Shown here piece by piece: positions 35,216-43,813 of a stretch of 64,000 nt of DNA. The translations under genes and the position numbers were made by a program. Numbering within the stretch: position 1 is the stretch's first letter; every line of letters begins with the position of its first letter. Under the pieces are notes generated by a model. The model did no database searches and was not told the origin of the DNA. It saw nothing but the letters and a program-made list of their open reading frames with translations. The stretch is from Crateriforma spongiae (GTDB lineage: Bacteria; Planctomycetota; Planctomycetia; Pirellulales; Pirellulaceae): NCBI RefSeq assembly GCF_012290005.1, contig NZ_JAAXMS010000011.1, forward strand, positions 1-64,000. Reading direction: 5' to 3'.

Positions 35216-38182
35216 CTATTGCCCGGCCGACAATCCGCCCAGCAAAATCGGATCCGATTCGCCCTGGCGAAGCTGCCAAACGCTTCCGGCCGCAAGCGGT
35301 CCCAGGTCATCCGTCCCGCCGCCGGGCCAGCGGACCTGTACCGATTCAATCGTCTCGCCCGACGCCAGCGTGGTCTTCAAAACTCGGTCGTGCGTCGACT
35401 GGTAACCGAATCCGGCGACCCGCTGAATGACGCGATTACGCAAATTGGTTTTCACCGTCACCGTCGCACCGACGGCGTCGCGATCACCGTTGCTGGCGAC
35501 CAAATCGAAAGCGATCCATCGGTCCGGCGTTTCCACATCACTGTGATTGATCAACAGCCCCGCAGGTTCACCCAAGTGCGTGATCGCGATGTCGGTCAGA
35601 CCATCGCGATTGAAATCCGCCAGTCCGATCGCGCGGCCGACATGGGGTTCTTCCAAATAGGTGCCTTCGGTTCGCAAGTCGTCCCACAACCGGATGCCCG
35701 ACGTTCGCAACACCTGCGCCGGTTGTTTGAACGGTAATCCCGGGTCCGTGTTCTTGTTCACCAAGCCGTTGGCGATGAAGACTTCGTCGCGACCGTCGAC
35801 GTCCAAGTCGGTCAACGCGACGCCGAACCCCAGCATGACCAACGAGATGTCGGTCATCCCACTCATCGCCGCCCGGTCAATGAAGTGCCCGGCGGATTGC
35901 TGGACGAAGAAATTGTTGTGCTCGTTGGTATAGTTCGTGACCACCAGATCCATGTCGCCATCGTCATCCGGGTCACCCCACGCGATGCCCATGCATCCCT
36001 GCGGTCGCCCAGCCGAACCGACGGCCAGCCCTCGCAGCGTTCCCATATCCACCCAGCGATCATCACGACGTTGCCACAGATGGTTGGCCGATTGGTCGTT
36101 GGCCACCAACACATCCAATTCGCCACTGCCATCGACGTCGGCCACCAAAACGCCCAAGCCGCGGCCTTGTCGTGACGGTTCGTCCCAGTCGCCGTCGTTG
36201 CGAAAGGTCCCGTCGCCGTTGGATAGCCACAAATAATCCGGCGTCGGACCGAACGCCAACGGCATGCATGCGGTCAGTTCGCCATCGTTGTCATAGCAAG
36301 GCAAATCCAGCGAGGCCGGCTTTTCGGTGTAGTTGGTCTCGATCAGATCGCTCAGCCCATCGCCATTCAAATCAGCCATCGCCACGCTGCACGACCATTG
36401 GCGGCTGGTCATCTGTGCTTCGTCGGTCGCGTCACGAAACGTGCCATCCCCGCGGTTGATCCACAGCCGATTTCGGTCCACCGTCGCGATGAACAAGTCA
36501 TCAAACCCGTCGCCGTTAACGTCACCGGCCGCCACGCCCTGGCCGTATCCCCGCGAATCAATGGCCCAGTCGGGCGCTCGCGCGAACCTCCCATCATGGT
36601 TCCAAAACAATGCATCGGAGGTGCCGGCGGTCTCCGTCGCGCCGCCGGAACGTGGGTCGCTGCCCGCTTGCGTCATCAAGATGTCCGGCCATCCGTCCCG
36701 ATCAAAATCGCGTGCCGCGACGCCACCGCCGGTGATGTGCAAAATCCATCGTCCCAGCGATCCGTCGGGCTCGCCGTGGTTGAACGTGAACTCCAGCCCG
36801 CGTTGTTTCGCTTCGTCGATCAACCGAACCGGCGTCAATTGTTCAAAGTCGACACTGGGAATTCGGCCCGATGCCGTGTCCGCGACGTCGTTTGTGTCGG
36901 TGGGCTCCAGCTCCGATGCAACGACTGGATACTCTTGGCGAAGTGAGGCCAAGAGGTTGCGGCGATCGGAGGTTCGAGCCGCACGGTTGATCGAACGTGT
37001 TTGCGCGGTCAAATCATCTACCGGCTCGCTGGTTCGCGATGACGCCAGCCGAGTCCAAAACTGGACTTCACGTTCGCGTCCCAGCGTCGCCAGTAATTGC
37101 GCGATCTCCAAACAAGCTTTCTGCGATTGCTGGCCGCTGTTCAGAAACGTCCCCTGGGCCATGCACAGTTGTTTGTAGGTGGCATCATCCGCCGTGAACG
37201 CCTTGGCCGAATCCAGCTTTCCAGCGGCCGCCAAAACTGTCGCCATGCGTCCGGACGCCAGCATTCCCAAAAACGGATCGTCGACGGATTTTGCGAACGC
37301 TCCGATCGCCGCTTCGTTGGCCCCCGATTGTTGATTGGCGACGCCGAGGGCGTACCAATACTCCGCTCGGTCGATGCTGTCGGGAGAAAACTCCTGAAGC
37401 AGTTCTCGAAGCGACTGGAAATCCGCAGAATCAGCGTACAAAAACCCCAGCAGTCCGATCGCCGGTCGATAATCAGCATGCTGCTGGACGATTGGTTCCA
37501 AGACTTCGATGGCCGATGCACGGTCTTGAGCCAGCCATTGGCGGACGGCCGCCGCCATCGCCGGCCGTTGATCCGTCGGGTGTTTTTGCAACGCCGCCTG
37601 GATGAATTCGTCGTTGGTCTCGCGAGGTTGACGGAAACACGTCAACAACGCGGCTTCCAACGGCTCGATGCGTCTGGCATCCAGCAAGTCCAACATCGCT
37701 TGCTGTGACAGCCAAACATCACCGACGATCGCAGCCAGACGACTCAATTGGCGACGTTCGAACTCCGTCGGCTCGTCCGTATGTTGCAGTTCTTCAATAC
37801 ACAGCATCACGTCGCCGGCGGCACATCGGGCGTCGATCCATTGCTGGCGAATTTTGTCGTCGACCGTCGCGCCCGATTCGATGAAGGCTTGGTATCGCTG
37901 GGCCGCTTCGTCCCATCGGCCACGCTCGGCCGACAGCTCCGCCGCCAGTTGCAGCACTTCCAAATCGTCCGGACGACGGACCATTTCCGCGACGACCAAT
38001 TCATCGGCTGCCGCCAAGTTGCTCGACCGGATCAACGCACGATACTTCGTCCGAAAACTCTCCGGGCGTCGCTCGGTCGTCTCTGGCGTCTCCGTTTGCC
38101 GATCACATCCGGACGGCCCGGCCAACAAGATCAACGCCGAAAACAGCGTCACCGCGGAAATTCGAATTTGCTTTTTGTTCAT
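35216..38182 (-). CDS. TPR and FG-GAP (VCBS) lipoprotein with ASPIC/UnbV domain
   Basis: 988 residues. The start (MNKKQIRISAVTLFSALILL, then AGPSGC) looks like a lipoprotein signal with the lipid Cys at 26. Residues about 50-400 form helical tetratricopeptide-like repeats. The second half has FG-GAP/VCBS beta-propeller blades (FDRDGWPDILMTQAG, GDVNGDGFDDLFIATVD, DLNGDGLSDLIETNY) with Asp-rich calcium loops. The C-terminus is an ASPIC/UnbV domain (DAVGATVTVKTNLRNRVIQR...VRWPGGGTDDL). This CRTAC1-like layout is abundant in planctomycetes; it probably sits at the outer face of a membrane and binds protein or glycan. Substrate unknown. Confidence 0.87.
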   Translation of the reverse strand: MNKKQIRISAVTLFSALILLAGPSGCDRQTETPETTERRPESFRTKYRALIRSSNLAAADELVVAEMVRRPDDLEVLQLAAELSAERGRWDEAAQRYQAFIESGATVDDKIRQQWIDARCAAGDVMLCIEELQHTDEPTEFERRQLSRLAAIVGDVWLSQQAMLDLLDARRIEPLEAALLTCFRQPRETNDEFIQAALQKHPTDQRPAMAAAVRQWLAQDRASAIEVLEPIVQQHADYRPAIGLLGFLYADSADFQSLRELLQEFSPDSIDRAEYWYALGVANQQSGANEAAIGAFAKSVDDPFLGMLASGRMATVLAAAGKLDSAKAFTADDATYKQLCMAQGTFLNSGQQSQKACLEIAQLLATLGREREVQFWTRLASSRTSEPVDDLTAQTRSINRAARTSDRRNLLASLRQEYPVVASELEPTDTNDVADTASGRIPSVDFEQLTPVRLIDEAKQRGLEFTFNHGEPDGSLGRWILHITGGGVAARDFDRDGWPDILMTQAGSDPRSGGATETAGTSDALFWNHDGRFARAPDWAIDSRGYGQGVAAGDVNGDGFDDLFIATVDRNRLWINRGDGTFRDATDEAQMTSRQWSCSVAMADLNGDGLSDLIETNYTEKPASLDLPCYDNDGELTACMPLAFGPTPDYLWLSNGDGTFRNDGDWDEPSRQGRGLGVLVADVDGSGELDVLVANDQSANHLWQRRDDRWVDMGTLRGLAVGSAGRPQGCMGIAWGDPDDDGDMDLVVTNYTNEHNNFFVQQSAGHFIDRAAMSGMTDISLVMLGFGVALTDLDVDGRDEVFIANGLVNKNTDPGLPFKQPAQVLRTSGIRLWDDLRTEGTYLEEPHVGRAIGLADFNRDGLTDIAITHLGEPAGLLINHSDVETPDRWIAFDLVASNGDRDAVGATVTVKTNLRNRVIQRVAGFGYQSTHDRVLKTTLASGETIESVQVRWPGGGTDDLGPLAAGSVWQLRQGESDPILLGGLSAGQ

Positions 38183-38239
38183 GTGGACAATTTATCGCAT
38201 CCTTCCGTTCCCGAAATGCGCCCACCACCAAGGAGGAAA

Positions 38240-39424
38240 TCAATCGTTGCGGACACCGAATGTGTGCACGGTGATTTCGCGAAACGTCTGACCAGGACGC
38301 AGCAAAGTCGACGGAAATTTTGGCTGGTTGGGTGAATCGGGAAAGTGCTGCGTTTCCAAGCACAGGCCCTGTGGATTGCCCGTGTAAAGCTGGACGCCGG
38401 GCTGTGTGGTGTGGACCCTCATCGTGCGCCCCGACGATGGTTCGTAAACACTGGCGCACCTTCGCAAACTGCCATCCCAGCCCCGGATGACATAACAATG
38501 GTCGTAGATTCCGTAATCTGTTTCGCTTTGTCGCGAGCCCACCGCACGCGGCTGGCGAAAATCCATCGGCCCACCATCGACGGATCGGATCTCGCCCGTT
38601 GGAACCTTCTTTTCATCACCCACCAAGTATTGATCCGCCTGTAATGTGACGATGTGATCCGCGACCGTGGACTCTGTGTCCGCACCGGCCAAGTTCCAGT
38701 AAGCGTGATTGGTCAGATTCACAACCGTCGCCGCATCGGTCGTCGCCCGGTAATCCATGATCAGCCGCCCGTCGGATGTCACCGCGTAAGTCATCGTGAC
38801 TTTCAAGGTTCCGGGATAGCCCGCTTCGCCGTCAGGGCTGGTCAGCCGCAATCGCACGCCCGCTCGATCGGGCTTCGTGAATGGTTCCGCGGCCCACAAT
38901 TGGTTTTGAAAGCCCGTCTTGCCGCCGCCGTGAATGTGGTGCTTTCCCGCGTTCTTTGTCAGATCGTACGTTTCGCCATCAATGCGAAACGATGCACCGG
39001 AGATCCGGTTGGCGTACCGACCGACCACACTGCCCAAAAGCGGATGACCGGCCAAGTACTCGTCCAGCGTGTCACGGTGCAGCGTGATGCTGGCCCACTG
39101 GCCGTCGCGATCGACGGTCTCGACATTCTGCAGCGTGGCACCCAGGCTGATCACACTCGCCCGAACCGACGTACCGTTGTCGATGGTGAACCGCTGCACC
39201 CGCGTCCCGTCAGACATCGCCCCAAAGTCTTCAGCGGTCACGGTAACGGCGTTTGAACCGGACGATGGTTCATCGGCGACGCCGTGAGTTACCACTGCCA
39301 GCGTCACGAAACCCGCCATCGCAATCGCGGCCAACTGCAACGTGTTGGCCAAAACAGACGACCGTCGTGCAGGGCAGGGGACCGAGTGAATACGATCGGC
39401 AAATCGCAAAAAATTTAGACGCAT
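38240..39424 (-). CDS. Exported aldose 1-epimerase
   Basis: About 394 residues from the ATG at 39424 (MRLNFLRF). A hydrophobic stretch near 25-50 (LQLAAIAMAGFVTLAVV) suggests a signal peptide or anchor, so the enzyme acts outside the cytoplasm. The galactose mutarotase fold is shown by GRYANRISGASF, the first His pair in KHHIHGGG, NLTNHAYWNLAG with the general-acid His, and the catalytic Glu in GLCLETQHFPD. It interconverts alpha and beta forms of hexoses. It may serve polysaccharide breakdown outside the cell. The ASPIC lipoprotein gene follows on the same strand after about 55 bases. Confidence 0.88.
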   Translation of the reverse strand: MRLNFLRFADRIHSVPCPARRSSVLANTLQLAAIAMAGFVTLAVVTHGVADEPSSGSNAVTVTAEDFGAMSDGTRVQRFTIDNGTSVRASVISLGATLQNVETVDRDGQWASITLHRDTLDEYLAGHPLLGSVVGRYANRISGASFRIDGETYDLTKNAGKHHIHGGGKTGFQNQLWAAEPFTKPDRAGVRLRLTSPDGEAGYPGTLKVTMTYAVTSDGRLIMDYRATTDAATVVNLTNHAYWNLAGADTESTVADHIVTLQADQYLVGDEKKVPTGEIRSVDGGPMDFRQPRAVGSRQSETDYGIYDHCYVIRGWDGSLRRCASVYEPSSGRTMRVHTTQPGVQLYTGNPQGLCLETQHFPDSPNQPKFPSTLLRPGQTFREITVHTFGVRND

Positions 39425-39725
39425 GGAAGACGAACCGTGGCGGCGTAGGGTGCGGTCCGGATGAAAGACCGTTGGTGGATCGTTAATGGTACCAAAGCCC
39501 GCTGGCAATCATGGGATGCCTCAAAATTCGCCAGACATCCGGCGATACCGTGTCGGCTAAACTGAAGTGGTCGATACGCACCCATCGGCCCCGCCAATCA
39601 TCCCACCCAGCCAAGCTGAACACCCCTCCATGATTCGTTCAAACGGTTTCAAGAATCCTCGCTTGCTCCGCCAACGCGATACCTTCTCCCGCGCGTGCCG
39701 CATCGCGAAACAGAGGATTGGGACG

Positions 39726-41228
39726 ATGCCACCCGACCGTCGATTCACGCTGTTCGGTGGCTTGCTGATCATCTTTGGGCTTGCGCACCTCTCGGCCGAT
39801 CAACCGCAATGGGGCGACCCACGGACCCACAACTCGGTCTCCGACGAAACCGGTCTTCCCGATCAATTGGATCCCAACGCCGCAGGAAATTTGCGGTGGT
39901 CGATCGATATGGGCAATTCGTCCTACGGCACGCCGGTGATCGTCGGCGGCAAGGTCATCATCGGCGGCAACAACAGTGCCCCCATGGACGATCGATTCAC
40001 GGGGATCCGCGGGACGCTGTTGTGTTTGGATGAAGCGACCGGCGAATTGATCTGGCAATTGACCGTGCCGAAGTTGACGGACAAGAAGTACCTGGATTGG
40101 CATCTCGGCGGAATCTGTTCCGCGCCGACCGTCGTGGGTGACCATGTTTATGTGGTCAGCAATCGTGCGGAAGTCTTGTGTCTGGACATCAACGGATTGG
40201 CCGATGGGAACGACGGCCCGTTCGTGGATGAAGCCGCTTTCGTCGCTGGCAATTCCGAAGCGGCAATCACGCTAGCGGATCATGACGCCGATATCCTTTG
40301 GCGATATTCCATGCCCGAGCAATTGGATGTGCATCATCACGATGCCGCCCACAGTATCATCCTGGCCCATGGCGATCACCTTTACCTGAACACGGCCAAC
40401 GGCGTCGATCCGAAGCACAGTCACATCCCCCAACCCGATGCGCCCAGCCTGGTCGTGTTGGATCGTCACACCGGACGACTCTTGGCCACCGATGGTTTGG
40501 GGATCGGCAACGAGATCTTTCATTGCAATTGGTCGTCGCCCGTGGTCGCCAATGTCGACGGCCGCGAACGTATCCTGTTTTGCGGCGGCAACGGCATTTG
40601 TTACGGCTTCGAACCCCTGGTGTCTGACGCGAAGCCCGGTCGCGGGCGAACGCTTCGCAAAGTCTGGCAGTTTGATCTGGACCCCGGTTCGCCGAAGGAA
40701 CACGTCCACGACTTCGTCGGCAATCGGCACGAGAGTCCGACGAACGTGATGAGCCAGCCGGTGGTCGTGGACGATCGGTTGTTCGTCAGCAGCGGCGGCG
40801 ACATCTGGTGGGGAAAAAACGAAGCCTCACTCCAGTGCATCGATTTGTCGGGCACCGGCGACGTGACGAAAACCAACTTGTTGTGGCGATTTCCTCTGGG
40901 GCGTCACTGCAGTGCATCCCCGACCATCCACAACGGCTTGGTCTACATCGGTGATTTTGGACGCACGTTCTATTGCCTGGATGCCGACTCCGGTGCAACC
41001 GTTTGGGAACATCCGACGAAAGCAGAATTCTGGTCGACCGCTCTGGTCGCCGACGGCAAAGTCTACGTGGGGAACAAACGAGGATCGATGTTTGTTTTTG
41101 AAGCCGGTCGACAAAAGAATTTGATCAGCGAAACGCAGTTTGAGACCGGCCTGTACGGCAGCCCCGTCGCCTCGGGCGGCACGCTGTACATCTCCACCTT
41201 CAGCCGTTTGTTCGCATTCGCCCGCTGA
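39726..41228 (+). CDS. Exported PQQ-binding-like beta-propeller protein
   Basis: About 500 residues from the ATG at 39726, chosen because an AGAGG lies ten bases upstream and it puts a signal peptide (MPPDRRFTLFGGLLIIFGLA) at the end; ATG 39630 would give a 32-residue Arg-rich extension. Propeller blades repeat the pattern of a G-x-L/V-Y-x-G strand followed by L-D-x-x-T/S-G (LLCLDEATGELIWQL, LVYIGDFGRTFYCLDADSG, VYVGNKRGSMFVFEAG). No dehydrogenase Cys pair is seen, so it is probably a binding or scaffold protein, not a PQQ enzyme. It is divergent from the aldose-epimerase gene. Confidence 0.82.
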   Translation: MPPDRRFTLFGGLLIIFGLAHLSADQPQWGDPRTHNSVSDETGLPDQLDPNAAGNLRWSIDMGNSSYGTPVIVGGKVIIGGNNSAPMDDRFTGIRGTLLCLDEATGELIWQLTVPKLTDKKYLDWHLGGICSAPTVVGDHVYVVSNRAEVLCLDINGLADGNDGPFVDEAAFVAGNSEAAITLADHDADILWRYSMPEQLDVHHHDAAHSIILAHGDHLYLNTANGVDPKHSHIPQPDAPSLVVLDRHTGRLLATDGLGIGNEIFHCNWSSPVVANVDGRERILFCGGNGICYGFEPLVSDAKPGRGRTLRKVWQFDLDPGSPKEHVHDFVGNRHESPTNVMSQPVVVDDRLFVSSGGDIWWGKNEASLQCIDLSGTGDVTKTNLLWRFPLGRHCSASPTIHNGLVYIGDFGRTFYCLDADSGATVWEHPTKAEFWSTALVADGKVYVGNKRGSMFVFEAGRQKNLISETQFETGLYGSPVASGGTLYISTFSRLFAFAR

Positions 41229-41238
41229 CTTCCACACC

Positions 41239-41425
41239 CCAATTCCCGGTGCCTCACGGCCCACGGCTCACCCCAAACCACCGCCCCCGTGAGCCGCCGG
41301 CCGTCAGGCCTCGGGCCCTTGTTCCCTTCCACTGCCACATCCCCAATCCCGGTGCCTCACGGCCCACGGCTCTCTCTAATCCGCCGCCCCCCCGTGAGCC
41401 GCCGGCCGTCAGGCCTCGGGACCTG
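41239..41425 (+). repeat. Two direct copies of a separate GC-rich repeat
   Basis: A unit of about 80 bases beginning AATCCCGGTGCCTCACGGCC and ending GCCGGCCGTCAGGCCTCGGG occurs at about 41241-41318 and again at about 41345-41425. The GTGAGCCGCCGGCCGTCAGG part resembles a changed S module. It fills the gap between two convergent genes. Confidence 0.65.
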
Positions 41426-41443
41426 CCCCCAATCACCAATCCT

Positions 41444-42457
41444 TTACCCTTCCGATCGCATCCATCGCACCGTCGCGTCCAATCCGGCTTCGAAATCGAC
41501 GACCGGTTCATATCCCAACAACTCGGACGCTCGATCCAACGATGCCAACGAATGCCGAATATCACCGGTTCGCGCCGGGCGATAATCGATCGACAAATCA
41601 CCGTGACCGAACGACTGCATCATTCGCTTCGCCAACTCATTGACCGTCACGCGGCGACCACACGCTACGTTGACCGCGGCACCGTCGATAGGTTGCGACG
41701 ATCGAGCCGCCAACAAATTCGCGTGGACGACGTTTTCCACGAACGTGAAATCGCGTGACTGTTCGCCGTCGTCATAGACGATCGGTGATTTGCCATCGGC
41801 AAGCGCTTTGCCGAACGCGGCGATCACGGCGGCATACGCGGAATTGGCGTTCTGGCGAGGCCCGAAGACGTTAAAGAATCGCAAACAAGCGGTGTCGATG
41901 TCGTAACACTTGGCGTAAGACCGCACCAAAGCTTCACACGCGATCTTGCTGGCCGCATAGGGCGACAAGGCCAACATCGGCATCGATTCATGCTTGGGCA
42001 ACTCGGGCGTTTCGCCATAAACGCTGCTGCTGCTGGCCAGGACCAGCCGTCGCACGCCGCTTTGTCTGGCGACCTCCAACACTCGCATGGTCCCGCCGAT
42101 GTTGATGTCAGTATAAACCGCGGGCATCGTGATCGACCGAGGAACGCTGCCCAGTGCCGCCAAGTGAAAGACCAGCTCCGCGCGGTCCATCGCCAACGCC
42201 ACCGCGTCGTGGTCGCGAATGCAGCCTTCGACCAACCGGCATCCCGGCGGCACGTTGTCACGAGATCCTCCCGACAGGTCGTCCAGCAAGACAACTTCGG
42301 CGCCCAGGGTGACAAGAGCGTGGGCCAGATGCGACCCAATGAAACCGGCACCTCCGGTGATCAAACACCGGGTGCCGTCGAAAGCGTCGGCGTGCAGATC
42401 ACGCCAATCACAGAGTGCCGAAAAGTCCGCGTCGGCTGGCTGAGATGATTCGTTCAT
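41444..42457 (-). CDS. NAD-dependent sugar epimerase, UDP-GlcNAc 4-epimerase (WbpP) type
   Basis: 337 residues. The NAD-binding GGAGFIGS lies at 35-42, and the short-chain dehydrogenase pair is SSSSVYGE then YAASK. Sequence AALGSVPRSITMP is like that of the WbpP/UDP-GlcNAc(A) 4-epimerases. With the WbpA-type dehydrogenase at 43814 it could give UDP-GalNAcA from UDP-GlcNAc. The donor specificity is inferred. It is the last gene of the polysaccharide locus, separated from the dehydrogenase gene by a DUF559/repeat block of about 1.4 kb. Start ATG at 42457. Confidence 0.87.
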   Translation of the reverse strand: MNESSQPADADFSALCDWRDLHADAFDGTRCLITGGAGFIGSHLAHALVTLGAEVVLLDDLSGGSRDNVPPGCRLVEGCIRDHDAVALAMDRAELVFHLAALGSVPRSITMPAVYTDINIGGTMRVLEVARQSGVRRLVLASSSSVYGETPELPKHESMPMLALSPYAASKIACEALVRSYAKCYDIDTACLRFFNVFGPRQNANSAYAAVIAAFGKALADGKSPIVYDDGEQSRDFTFVENVVHANLLAARSSQPIDGAAVNVACGRRVTVNELAKRMMQSFGHGDLSIDYRPARTGDIRHSLASLDRASELLGYEPVVDFEAGLDATVRWMRSEG

Positions 42458-42502
42458 CCCGCCATTCTAAGTGCCCTCCGCCCAACCAGCACCCACCCCC
42501 AA

Positions 42503-42794
42503 CGTAAGCCGCGACGCGTCAGCGACCGGGCCCACCCCACTTCACCCTCCCTCCGGGAGGGTCGAGCCTAAGCGAGGGGAGGGCTGCGCCGCATCGACAA
42601 ACCGAACCCGCGGCTAGCGCCCAGCGGCTCAAATCGTCGCCTTTCGCTCCGCGAAAGTAGCGTCCGCCCCACACCCAAACACCCTCCCCGGAATCTCGTC
42701 CCTCAATTCCGACCCTCCCGAAAAGCAGGATGGTGAAATGTAACTGTCCTTCACCCTCCCTCCGGGAGGGTCGAGCCAAAGCGAGGGGAGGGCC
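42503..42794 (+). repeat. S-P-R-U-Q-P repeat block left of DUF559 copy B
   Basis: S (about 42503-42533), P (42543-42585), R (about 42594-42632), U (about 42633-42670), Q (about 42679-42737), P (42752-42794). This is the same order and the same 209-base P-to-P spacing as at 33.2 kb. Confidence 0.85.
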
Positions 42795-42797
42795 GCG

Positions 42798-43271
42798 TCA
42801 TCCTTCCCTACGTCTCTTCGCGGGCGAAGCGTGAACGCTGCGAAACCCGGATCCCTCACACGACCTCTCCTGAAACTCGTACGGGATCCCCAAGAAACTC
42901 GCGATGCCATGGCAAACCGCATCAGCGTCCTGCTCGACCTCTTGGTCGGTGAACCGAATGACTCGCCAGCCCAAGCCTTCGATCGCATTTTGCCTTTGCC
43001 AATCGGATTCGGCATTCTCGTCGTGATACCCGCCGTCGATTTCCACGACGACTTGCTCGCTGACGCAAGCGAAATCCGCGATGAACGATCCGACCGGGTG
43101 TTCACGTCGGAACTTCAGTCCGCACAACTGCTTGCCACGGAGCAAGCTCCAAAGCAGCCCTTCGGAGGTGGTCGCCTCACTCCTGCGCCGACGTGCATGA
43201 TTGATCAGACGCTGTTCGCTCGTCTTCTTCGCCACCGCACACCCTCCCCGCGTGAGTTCGCTGGAGCTCAC
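42798..43271 (-). CDS. DUF559 (Vsr-like) endonuclease-like protein, copy B, repeat-embedded
   Basis: Up to 157 residues and about 89% identical to copy A at 33472. The metal-site candidates D66, E77, D79 and H83 are all kept, as are the FRREHPVG and VEIDGGYH stretches. The differences are scattered and lie mainly near the C-terminus (EFQERSCEG against EFRKRALGG) and are mostly point changes, so both copies look intact and not like pseudogenes. The frame opens at a GTG in a Q-like hairpin. Here a TGA stops the frame just before the P module, so this copy is seven residues shorter. It interrupts the polysaccharide locus between the epimerase and the dehydrogenase gene. Activity is inferred from the family. 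Confidence 0.8.
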   Translation of the reverse strand: MSSSELTRGGCAVAKKTSEQRLINHARRRRSEATTSEGLLWSLLRGKQLCGLKFRREHPVGSFIADFACVSEQVVVEIDGGYHDENAESDWQRQNAIEGLGWRVIRFTDQEVEQDADAVCHGIASFLGIPYEFQERSCEGSGFRSVHASPAKRRREG

Positions 43272-43755
43272 TTCGCGACCCTACCGCAGAGCAGGAGGGT
43301 GAAAACAAACCGGACTTCACCCTCCCTCCACGTGAGCCGTGACGCGTCAGCGGCCGGGCCCAAACTAATTCACCCTCCCTCCGGGAGGGTCGAGCCTAGG
43401 CGAGGGGAGGGCTGCGCCGCATCGCCAAACCGAACCCGCGGCTAGCGCCCCGCGGCTCACATCGTCGCCTTTCGCTCCCGCGAAAGTAGCGTCCGCCCCA
43501 CACCCAAACACCCTCCCCGGTATCTCGTCCCTCAATTCCGACCCTCGCGCAAAACAGCAGGGTGAAATGTAACTGTCCTTCACCCTCCACGTGAGCCGTG
43601 ACGCGTGAGCGGCCGGGCCCACCCCACTTCACCCTCCCTCCGGGAGGGTCGAGCCTAAGCGAGGGGAGGGCTGCGCCGCATCGACAAACCGAACCCGCGG
43701 CTAGCGCCCTGCGGCTCACATCGTCGCCTTTCGCTCCGCGAAAGTAGCGTCCTCT
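43238..43755 (+). repeat. Q'-S-P-R-U-Q-S-P-R-U repeat block right of DUF559 copy B
   Basis: Q' (about 43238-43300), S (43327-43361), P (43371-43412), R and U (about 43424-43500), Q (about 43507-43566), S (43586-43621), P (43630-43672), R and U (about 43680-43753). It extends copy A's right flank by one further unit without a gene. The rest of 43756-43813 is GC-rich and without a gene. Confidence 0.85.
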
Positions 43756-43813
43756 CCCGCGCGAACCCGGCACCCCGCGAACCCGCGACCTGCCCCACCC
43801 GTCACCCAAGCCC

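Noticed and set aside
33184-43755. A composite transposon formed by the two DUF559 blocks
   Set aside because: The blocks lie in the same orientation but no transposase, terminal inverted repeats or target-site duplications are visible, and the genes between them are ordinary chromosomal genes.
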